From contig NC_060258.1 of assembly GCF_921293095.1 (NCBI RefSeq), positions 62,001 through 126,000 on the forward strand: a stretch of DNA of 64,000 nucleotides, written 5' to 3'. This DNA comes from Ischnura elegans. Its lineage: Eukaryota > Arthropoda > Insecta > Odonata > Coenagrionidae. The position numbers were made by a program, and so were the translations under genes. This document shows positions 48,301-60,300 of this stretch, in pieces (position 1 is the stretch's first letter; each line of letters opens with the position of its first letter). The notes under the pieces are model-generated. The model saw only the letters and a program-made list of their open reading frames with translations. It made no database searches and was not told the DNA's origin.

Positions 48301-51300
48301 GACACCAAAGCGACTAAAGAATTGTTTCACAAACACATCAGATCAGCTTAAGGTTGGAAGGCGATATTTGGTGGAACTTGTTCACAGGAAACATAATGAA
48401 ATACACTTTTGTATGTTCCACAATAGTTTTTTATCCCGACCCAGGTTTCGGCAGTACACACTGTCATTACCTTGATAATGACAGTGTGTACTGCCGAAAC
48501 CTGGGTCAGGATTAAAAACTATTGTGGAACATACAAAAGTGTATTTCATTAAACACATCAGACACTGTAGTAGCCTCTTGATTTGGAGAGGCATATGCTT
48601 CAACCCACTTACTGAAAGGGTCCATGGCTACAAGGATGTATTTGTTCCCATCCTTTGTCAGAGGAAAAGGTCCAGCTATATCAATAGCCACATGCTCAAA
48701 AGGTGCCCTTACATTGTTGGTTGGTGCCCTCATTGGTGCTCTACTCTTTTTCAGTGGACCATTTGCCGGTGAACACACTACACTTCCTACACCGTTCTCT
48801 GACGTCCTTCTTCAAATTTGGCCAGTAGAATCTCTCCCGGACTTTTTCTAGTGTCTTGTGTAGACGAAGATGTCCTCCAGAAGCACCATCGTGCAGACTC
48901 CTCAAAACCTCAGATATGGGGTTTTGTGGAACAATAACCTGATTCCTCTTTATGCCTCCAGTTGAATTTTCAATCACCCTTTTCAGCACACCAGCATCTT
49001 CCACAATCGAGTTCCACTGAGCCCAGTATGTCTTAACACATGGTGAGAGAGGAGCCACTTCCTGCCTAGCTGGTCTTCCTTCGCGAGAAAATTTCCATCT
49101 CCAGAGATATTTGAGGTTAGGATCTTCCTCCTAGTGTTCCCGAAGTGTGTCACTTTCCCAAAGATCAGCAACCACAGTAGTTCTTCTCAAGGTGCCTTCC
49201 TTGTTGTCATGATGTTAGCAAAAGGATGCTACTTTTTTTATTGTTTTCGGGGTCTTCTTGTCGCGGGTAGACAGCTGCCCCTCCCTATCAACCCTATTTA
49301 GTTTACCTGCACCTTATCAACTGATTTCGCAGTGCACTTATTCCTTTTGTGCCCAACCTCACCACAAGCCCAGCATCGAATTTTCCTCTTCTTATTTTTT
49401 AAAATTTCCAACAACATCTTCAATATCTCTTGAATACTACAAGCTCCAATGGCGTCAGCTTCCATAGCTCGTACTTGGAAATGTCCTGTCACTGATTGCC
49501 CAGACGATTGAGAAACTCCAATGGATTCGGTCACCTTTCCTTGATTAGTGGAAATTCCGGCCCCTCACTCAAGCCGCCTTAGTCGATCCCCAATGGCTTT
49601 CAAATCATCTTTGATTTTATTCAATTCTTCATTCTTAACATCTCCAAGTCCTGCAATTTTTTTGTCCAAAGAGTCTTGCAATACATTCATATCCCCTTGG
49701 AGAGCTGAAATACTTTCATGAACTATCTCCTGCCAATTTTTCAAGGAAGTGAGCAATTGGCTTATGTCTGCTGTCTTGAACAGAAAACTTAAAGGGTCCT
49801 TTCCTTCCTCCAATAAGGCTTCTCTAAGTTGGTCTTGTAACGCAGACTTCTTGCCCGAAGTATCCAAATCGCGTTCCTCCAACGTTTTAGGTCGGCCACT
49901 TTTAATTGACTGAGTGTAATTTTTCCAGCCATTTCAATTTAATCAAAAAAATATCCCGCTTCTAACACCAATTGTTACAGGTTTTCAACTAAATAAGCTG
50001 GTTACACTAGGGAATAATGCCTTACTTTAATTAAAACACTTTAAAACAGCACGATATAATATCACAACCATTTACTTCCATCACAGGAATCAATCCATGT
50101 CCATAAACAACTCGTTACCGAGCGATGCCACAGTGCACACAGGCGCCGCTACACTATATTAATTGCTAAAGTTATCTATGTCAGTTGTTTATAAAAAAAA
50201 ATTTAAGTGCTTGCTTACTTAAATTACTTGCTTATTCAAATAATTTTTTGATAAATGTAATTTTGTGTACATAACTTTGGTGCTAACAAAGATGGAAGTA
50301 TGGTTTTTATTTATTTCATGGTAAAAGTGGAACATTCCTATAGGTATGATATTTCTAATAGATTCTTTTGTTTGGAAGTACTATTTTATATGTACATATT
50401 GAGTACTTTGTCCCATATAAGAGTCCTCATTATTGTAGGAGTGGATATTAACCTCTTCCGTACGTAGGGCGTGATTTCACGGCCTGAATTTTCTGATGCT
50501 AAAGAAGGAAGGCCGGATTTTCACTGCTTGAATTTTTTGAAGCAAAAGGGAAAAAGCTGTGTTTTCACGGTTTCGCGGTCAAGCATGCCAAGTGAGTCCA
50601 AACTGCCATTAGGGTCCCTCGGCGCGAGAGGTTTGACCCTTTCCTATTGTCCGTGTGGAGATTACCTCCTCCCATTCCGGCTCTCAGTGTCCCACTCAAG
50701 GAAGGTACTCATGGTCACTTATTTGCTTATAAGTTAAAATAACTAAAAACGTTCATGTTGCATTTATTGAAAATCAATGTGAGGAATTACATTCTGTATG
50801 TTCTGCTGATTGGTTCCAAATTTTAAATGGAATTCTAGCGTTCATTTTAACGGAGTTGATCATCACCTAGAACAATTTTTGGAGACGCTAAGATTAGATG
50901 TTTAATTGTTATTTTTATAACTTACCAGCAAGTTTAAGGGACGATATTGTAATGATTTACATCTAAAAATATACATTACTCTGTTAGCTACATTCTAAGT
51001 GTTCATTTGCGATGAAATTCGATAGAATATCCGATTTAACTTCTATGAAAAAAAGCCCTCGTAATGTAATAAAATATTATTCTCTCAGTTCTTTGTCGTG
51101 AGCCAAAATTACAGCGGCTATTTTTAATAACCTCTTGCCAACCTTTGAATACAAAGGTATTATAAACGAATTTCGCTATAAGTACTGATTAATGCATATC
51201 CTAAAAATTCGAAAATTTAATGTAACTATAGGGAATGTTTTACGTAGACATTCGTTTGGTGTCTTCTCCTACTGAAATATGTACGTGGAAGATGATAACC

Positions 51301-54300
51301 TCACGCTTCTCGGAAAAGCTCATTTGGCTATGATATAGTGACGTTTTGCTGAAAACCCTAAAAATAACCGTAGAACTTTGTTTAAAAGTTCTACAGGCAT
51401 TGCAAAATGAAAGGAATACATTGATGAACTGACATTTAATGCAACAGTTACAATTATAAAAAATTAAAATTGCACTGGCAACAATAAACTAACTGCAAAA
51501 GTACGCCGGAATGGGCTGTCTTCAGGGAAAAGGGTCGAGGATAATATTTGCCCAGTTTCCAAGGAAAGGGTCTGGAACTCCGCCAGGAAAGGTCATTAAG
51601 GGGACGAAGCGACTATCTGCACAGTCCCAAGTCAAGAAAAAACTTTGTACGGGGCGAAAAAGAATTTCTCAAACCCTTTGCACAGCCAAAAGCAACTTCC
51701 CTGGAAGGAGCTCGGTGCGAAAATGTTAAACTCTGCATTGCTTTTTAAATAGGTAGGAGTTGTTGCTTTACTGTTCTTGTTCAAAGGTTTGTTTACACCA
51801 TACTTTTACCTGTAAGGTGGGATGATTGTAACCCCTAAATAGCATATATCAACTTTAACTAGCCTAGGAAATTTTTCTAGGTATGGTAAAATCCTGAGAT
51901 TCAACGGAAAATATGTATTAATGACCAAAAAAGAAAATTATATTTACGTTCCTCTCTCAGTGAAGTCGTAATTTTTATAAATCATTTATTAAAATCTTGT
52001 CAAGGGATTGCACTTGCCCTGTGTATGGAGCACGTGCATCCCATGGCTGATGTGTCATATATTTCCACATGAAGTGGCACATGGGGTAAGTGTGATTTGC
52101 CCAGAAATTCAACATTACATTGCTTTTTAAGATACCAAATTATGTTACACCATTCTTGAGAAATTGGCTTTTATCTAAGGTAATGGAAGTAGTTTTTTTG
52201 CATCTTCTTGTTAATTAGGTATTACACTAAGGAATTTAGTCATCGATCGATGGTGACAGTATTCCAATTTCATAAATTAATTTACAAGCATATTACAAAT
52301 AGCTAATGTGTATATAAGCTGAATAAATAGTAGGAAAAATAGCATAGAATTTGTATATGACAATATACCTGAATGTAAACTAGGTTGAAAGAAACAAAAA
52401 ATTCATTCTATAATGTAGCTTGCATTATCAGTATAAAGAAACAAAATGAAGAAAAACTCATGGTCTTCCAACAATTGAGCCTTCAATATTGATTAATTTT
52501 TAACTCAGGTTTTAACCCGAGAAAGATAGGGAAAATGTTAACTTATCCTCCACAGCCAACCAAAGGATTAGGCAATATTTTTACAGCGTCTTCCCTTGGT
52601 ATTTCGCTTGAATTCTTAATCTGTGGATAGGTGATACTTATTTCAGTCCCACAACATGTTCTCAGAAAGCAAACCACGGGATAACCTGATTCATTGTTCT
52701 CCAGAATTCTCCCTATATAGTGAGCAACTGACTTTTTACCACTGAATATAGCCAGAAACCAATCTCCACTACTATCCTGTATTTTCTGGAGGGCACCAAC
52801 TATCCCAAATGTATTTTTCTCTGAACTCTAGGGATGTGGAACGAGAATTCAAGGGAAAAATATTGTTGGCCCGTGTTCCATTACAATGTGTGGAATATGT
52901 TGTACGACCACCACGTGCTTCAAGAACGGAAATACCATCTTACATGAGGGAGGTAACATTTACCCCACCTCACCTTACTAGTTATTGTCCAATAAATTAA
53001 CCCATGAAAGCATACTTGAATAAATGTACACATTAATGTAATTTACCTGTGAAAATTGTCACCCTAAATTTCTAGTTTAAGAACTAGCTTGTAACTTAAA
53101 AAGAAGGGAGTTAAGATACTTTGCATGACCTTGATATTCCAGGGGTTACATGAATTTGCAGTGAATGGCATGGTTTGAAGGCATTCTCATGACCCCAATG
53201 TTGCTGTAATAAAGCCATAATAGTATGAACTGAATTTCACCAAGAATCTTCTTGCCCGATTTGGTTTCTAGCGGCCATGTAGTTTTTGAGTAATTTATTT
53301 ACAAACACGTTTCAATTTTTATTTGATGACATAGATACCATTTCTAAAATACTGTGTCATAAATATTAGCAGCAGTCCTTAGTTGTTGATTTTGAAGTAG
53401 GTGAGTTGTTATATCAGCGTTACTCTGTTTGCAGAGTGTTGCAGGAGAGGGGGCAGTTGATGACAATTTTAAGTCTTCTCCTGATACAAAGGACTGCGTT
53501 CAAGATGCAGTTGTAGGCACTGCACTGGTAGCATGCTCAGTCCAACCTGCTGAAATATTCATTCCTGTGCCAGACATCCAACGGCCCACAGCCAATATGT
53601 TGGTAAGTTTTATTCTCATATACAGTGAAACCTGTGTTGTAAGATTCATTATTTTAGCTTTTTTTATATTAATGCATCGTGTGTATGATGAAAATAGGTT
53701 TGCCTAGCATATGTATATGCATTTCTATGGGAGTCTTCTTTAACATTTGGATCATAAGTTGTATGATAGGAGGTAAATTGCCTATCCGTTTACTCATAAT
53801 TCAATCTTAGTTGCGCAACGCGGCTAATGGGATGAAATAAATGTTGCACGTCCCATGTAGTAAGTCTATAGTGAATTCTCTCAATTCTACTTACAAGCCA
53901 GTAGTCTTGGCTGTTACACAGCTATTTGTTTAACCAATATCCCTTCATAAAGTCAGTAAGGGAACTTGCCTTAATATAAGCATGGAAGAGCAAAGGAGAA
54001 TACAGTTACCGATATACATAAATATATATACTTCTCATGCAAGTAATTATCTCCAAGTTTATTACAGCTAGGATTTTCAACCACTTTGCAATATCAGCTT
54101 AACCTTTAAGGGACAGCTTTAAATCCCAGATGTATCACAGCATGGCAGGGCATTTAAATGGCCTTGCTTTAACATATAAGCAGCTCTCCAGTCAACTCTT
54201 GAGCGATAAAACTCATTATATGCCGATTTTATACAAAGTGTGTCTCATTGATCCCAAAAAGGACTGGAGCATAGGTGGATCTAGGGGGGGACATGCCATC

Positions 54301-57300
54301 CTTGATAAATGGTGAGGGCCTAAAATGTGGTAACGTTAGCATTGGTGCAGTAGCCGTAGGAATCTGCATTGTGATCTGCACAGTTGCCTGGTTAACCATG
54401 GTCGATTTGCAGTATAGGGGAATTTTTTCTCATTGCAATTCATGTGTATTCCTTTGTAATTGTAACTGAAACACGAATAGGAAACTGTTTCAGTGAACAT
54501 GCCCTGATTTCCTCATTTGAAAGAGAAAAAATTAACATAAGTGTACCTAAGTGTTAACTGTGCATTAAGATTCACTGTAGAAGACAATTTTATGTTAGAT
54601 TTGGTGAAATTCTGTTCATCAACAACTCAAAGTCTATGAACAAGTAATAGGAAGTTTATTCTGTGACGAATATCAGGAGGGAATGCAACTCTCTTCTCTC
54701 ATTTCCATGCTGCAGAAGTTTCTGTGAACCATTTATAATATATTGTGACGGTACGACTAGCACCGTCGTTTTTTTTCAATGATTTCATCGCGGCCAAATC
54801 CAGGTGTGAGCCACCGCTCATTTAAATTTAGCGGGCACAGCACTGTTAGAGCGGCGTCCCCATCAAGTACAAGGGTTTTTCGAGTGTCATTTTTTGTGTT
54901 ATGTCACGTGAACGCCACTATATAACGGGTGTTCACGAGGAGACGGAAGGACATTTGTGTTTGGAAGTGCGCGGAAGCAGAGAGACCTTCCGAGCCGAGA
55001 TAAGGCCAGCGCACAAGGAACGAGAGTCAACGGGAGATAAGGAGTCAGTCGGAGTTCACGACTCAACGTGGGAACCGCCCGCCGTGCTTCGAAGCCGCAG
55101 GCGGAGAGTAGCCTGTTGGGCTCAACCAGCCGAGACGGTGATTCGACAGAGAACCACACCATTGACGCGGTAAAATACTCAGACCCATCTCCCCGGATAG
55201 TGTATTATCCACTCTCCCTGCTCGATTCAACATAATTCCTCAAGAAGAGACCCCGAGTGCTGTTCACTCGAAATTAGTGATTTGTGGAACGATATCACGC
55301 AACCCTTTGCCAAGCTTTTTCAACATTCAAAGAGAAAAGTTGTATCACTAATCTCCCGTCCACGAGGTTTGCATATTCAAAGCGATAGTGCTGGACATTT
55401 CGCAGAACTGGACGAGGAGCCTGTACATTCTTTGGCATTTGTAAATTCATCATTCATCCATTCATCCTATTATTTTTTGTATTAGAATTAAGTAATTTTG
55501 GTGGGGTAGTGTTCTTCGTCTTTTGATTCATTTATTTTTCATTTATGTTTCATCACAAAAGCAAATCATTCATCCCTCATTAGAACTAGGAAAGGGTATT
55601 TCTCTGATTTTTTGCTTTCTTGTACGGTCAATTTTTGCAAATAAATGTGTAAACCCGATCATTTTGTAAGAGGTCGTTTCTATCTTGTGCTGTGCTCTGC
55701 ACTGAGGTCAATCCATCCCCAGTATTTAGATACCTTTATCGCGAACGCGCGCCGCAGAACTTCCACGATATTATTGTATAGACCCGTGATCTATCACAAT
55801 ATCTTATATGACAACATCAGTTAAGTTTGTACGCATTGGAATGGGGTCCCTTTTACGTTGTCACTTCGCCAATAATGCTGTATATACTCCTGTCACTGCG
55901 AGCATCCAAGCCTAATTCTAATTCTCAGAGTAAGGATATCAGTAGAAGAGGGGAAGCTGGCAACCGCTCTGGTAGACACATGTGCCATTCATATCAATCA
56001 AGTGAGTTTGGGGAATGTCCTCACCAATGAGCCCCAAAGGAATAGTACTGAAAGTATAGAAAAATAGCACCAATAGCACTGAAAATACTCTTATCTCTGC
56101 TCTCATTCATACCTCGTTCTCAATCTTAGAGAGGAGGACCATAATAAGATTAGAATAGGGGAATCTGGCAATCACTCCCGTTAAAACATATGCCAATCAT
56201 TTGCATCAAGTAAGTTACTGTGAGAGAATATTTATTCACCAACGAGCCCTATAGGAAAAATTAAGCAACTCCCCTAAGAAATAATGTACTATAAAACTGT
56301 ATTTAGTGGTTATGTGTAGTTACATACTCACTTTAATTCAAATATTTGCATTCATTGCCTAATATCATTATTTTATGGCTTGAAGAAGCATATAAAATGT
56401 AAATGTTGTGAATTACATGGCAAATGGTGTATCAAAACTGAGGGTTTGTTAGGTCCCCTAGTGATAGAACATCAAACAATTGGCAGATATGAGTGAAGGG
56501 TTAAAATTTATTTATACTCTGTGTTTTTCAACAACAAATACATCCATCCATATCTGATTATAACAATTAAAATAAGAGTGTGACTGTAGTACTGTAAAAA
56601 TTGGGTAATGGAGAAAAATTAAAATGCATTTTTTCTAGATTATTTGTAAAGACGTGATAAATAATACATAAAATAGATATAAGGGCTTACTGGAAATTTC
56701 GAAATGAGGAGGGAAGGGGAATTTTTATGGGTAAGGACAGGGAACTCCAGAGATTACAACCAGAGATAAGTAAAGGTTAAGATTGCAGGCTGTGAAATAT
56801 TTCGTGACTTTTAATCACTTTTAGGGCTTGATAAAACAACAGTATTAGGGATACCCTGCTCTCCTTTTTCGGTCTTAAATATTCAAATATACCTTGAATG
56901 TCGGAGGATGTCATTTTGACACCCAGTATATTTTATGATTTCTTCGTTCGGTTTAGGTGTTTCATGGGATGCAGTTTGATTATTACTAGCCAAATTAGTA
57001 TTTTAAAATAATATATTACCTTCACGATTGTTTATGTTTTACATAATTTCAATAAATAACAGCTGTTATCATATTTTCGAAAATTTATTGGATCGTAAGA
57101 TAAGTATATTCCGCTTTATTTGCCAATGATTTTCCTTGAAACCAGCCAAATTTTACCGCGATGACACTTATTTGCCGTGAAACATAAGTGTAGTGACGGG
57201 TGCAACAATGCACTTCACTTCTTCCGTGCCTCTGTGTTCGGCTGCCTGGCGCGGAATTTGACAAACTGGCTCGCTGGCGTGTCACGACCAGTCAAGACAT

Positions 57301-60300
57301 GCTTCTTGACTTGCATCAGCAGTTTGGTCTTGATAATGGCACTGTATAGACGTGTTACGTCAGAGAAAATTATTGCAATACTAAATGATATTCTTGTCTT
57401 AGATGCCATGAATTGCATGTATGGACATCTAGTTTTGTTTGGAAACAGCAGTTCGTCAATGGTTGTGTGTGGTCCAGACTATGGTAAGGGCATTTTAGTA
57501 CTTCAGTTACGAAGGAAAAACATCTTAGCATGTACACAAGGCTATCGGACTGACACATGACTATCTTGAGGTTGTGTGCCGACGTGGAAGGGGTGCTCGC
57601 CAGGCTTCAAAGCGACGACACCTTCTCGTTCAAGATCCTACCTGAGAAGGAGATGGCCATTCTGTGGAACCATAGCCTGGGCCACACATAACCTTTGACG
57701 AACAGCTGTTTCCAAACAAAGCTAGATGTCCATTCACGCATTTCATGGCATCACAGCCTCATAAATATGGGCAAAAATACTGGCTTGTAGCGGAAAAGGA
57801 TAGTAATTATCTGATTAACGGATTTCATTACCTTGGCAAGGACGACTCTCGTCAAGCTGGGAATCGCTTTACAGATCATGCTGTATTGCTTGTCCAAAGG
57901 CAGAGATATTACTAATGGTCAATTTCTCATCACTTGGCTTGGTTTTGCTTGAAAGAAAGGGTACAAACCTTTTGGGTGCCATAAAGAAGAGAAAGAAAGA
58001 TATCTCTGCTGGAAAAAAAGCCCTTGTATTTAAATAATAATAATATTTTCGTACATCTTCTTATTCTGCATATACTCAAAGAATACTTCTTGAAACAGCT
58101 CATCACCATTGCCCAAGTTCATGGGAAACTAACTCGACATGGTGAGGATGTAATCATGCTCTCCAATTACTCAGTAGTGTACAACAAGGTACCCTTTCTT
58201 ATGGCCACAAAAGTAAAGAACCTTTTGCCTCTGAACATCATATATATTCCTTTCAGACATGAGTTCAAGCATAAAATGAAACTTCTTCGTGTAATTTAAG
58301 CTACTGCAGCCTTAAAAAGTTCTTCGATGTGTATTCATATCACAGGGCTAGTAGATTGTTTCCTTATGTTGCTGCATGCATGCATGCATTGTATTTGACT
58401 TATATTTTACTAAGTAAAAAAAGGACCTATAAATCATATCTGATAATGGTATAGATTTAAATCGAGTGTAATATTAATATAATTGATAGTAGTACTGACA
58501 CTTGGTGGAAATCCTTTATTGTGGGAGTTGAAGAAATAAAATCTTGGCTTTTTCTTTTAAGTGATTTATTGTGATGATGAACTTGCAAGCATGCTCTCAC
58601 AACAACTTTTACAACATAGTTGCTTATTAGTTTGATTTTAACGTAGTGAATCTATTGCCAAGTATCCCAAGAAAGTACATAGCACTTTTAGTGGAAATCA
58701 CCCTAACCGAGTCAGATACACTGCATCCAGTGATAAGTGAAGTTTGTTAACTCATGAATTTGTGCACAAATCAACACAGTTTTTTTCTTCATTGGCAGGC
58801 ATTACAAACAGTTAGATAGCCTAGCTATGGGATCACCTTTTTCCCCTGTCCTAGCCAAAATTTATATGGATAATTTTGATATACTTAAGTTCTCTATTAT
58901 AGTTCCCTACTTCAAAAAGCATAAAATAATATCGATATGTAGTCAATGTGTACTGTGATTGACAGGGGTATGTCATGAAATTTAACCTTTTCGCGCCGAG
59001 CTCCTTTACAGGAAGTTGCTTGTGGCTATATGAAGGGTTTGAGAATTTCTTTTTTGCCCCATACGGAGTTTTTTTCTCGGCTTGGGACTGTCCAGGTAGT
59101 CGCTTCCTCCCCTTAATGACCTTTCCTAGCGGAGTGCCGGACCCTTTCCTCGGGAACTGGGCAAATATAATCCTCGACCCTTTTCCCCAAAGGTAACCCA
59201 TCCCAGCGTACTTTTGCGGTCAGTTTATTGTTGCCAGTGCAATTTTAATTTTTTTAATTGTTACTGTTGCATTAAATGTCAGTTTATACATGTATTCCTT
59301 TCATTTTGCTATGCCTGTAGAACTTTTAAACGAAGTTCTACGGTTATTTTTAGGTTTTTCAGCTAAACGGCACTATATCGTAGCCAAATGAGCTTTCCCG
59401 AGAGGAGTGAGGTTATCGTCTTCCACGTACATATTTGAGTAGGAGAATACTTACACCAATATACTCTTGGATGTTCCACTTGGAGGATAATAAGTTTTTC
59501 AAAGAAAACATTAACGCTCTAATGTATCCCGAAATAAGCCCGTGAGGGGCACAGGGCAGACCACCTGGATCCTGACCAGAGAACCAAGATATGAGAGTAA
59601 TTACCTGGGTAGAGAAGTTTTTATTCTTGCAATGGTATGGAATGCTTCTCACAGCATGTGTCTACGTAAAACATTCCTTATCATACATTATCGTACATTA
59701 AATTTACGAATTTTTAGGATATGCATTAATAAGTATTTATAGCGAAATTCGTTTATAATACCTTTGTATTCAAAGGTTGGTAAGAGGTTATTAAAGTAAG
59801 CCGCTGTAAGTTTGGCTCACGACAAAGAACTAAGAGAATCATATTTTATTACATTACGGGGGCTTTTTTTTCATGGAAGTTAAATCGGATGTTCTATCGA
59901 ATTTCACCGCAAATGTACTCTTAGAATGTAGCTAACAGAGTAACTTAAATTTTAGATGTACATCATTAAAATATCGCTCCTATAAACTTGATAGTAAGAT
60001 AAAAAGATAACAACTAAACATCTAACCTTAGCGTCTTCAAAAAACGTTCTAGGTTATGATCAACTCCGTTAATATGAACGCTAGAATTCCGTTTAAAATT
60101 TGGAACCAATCAGCAGAACATACAGAATGTAATTCCTCGCATTGATTTTCAATAAATACAACATTTATATGTTTAGTTATTCCACCATATAAACAAATAA
60201 GTGACCATGAGCACCTTCCTTGAGTGGGTCACTAAGTGCCGGAATGGGCCGAGGTGTTCCCCACACGGACAATAGGAAACGGTCGGACCTCTCTTGCCGA

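Larger units (their letters stand above)
51850..56790. repeat. Right arm of inverted duplication, blocks 2-4
   Basis: It pairs in reverse with left positions 10600-18540. Matches include the TAATAAAGCCATAATAGTATG stretch near 53205, the antisense ORF and module A exon 53435. The arm is much shorter than its partner because it lacks the Tigger-like element, the solo LTR and the 1.2-kb piece of the left arm. Confidence 0.78.

Noticed and set aside
48470-48515. Hammerhead ribozyme in the foldback
   Set aside because: The core would need CTGATGA but reads TTGATAATGA, and the perfect arm pairing competes with that fold.
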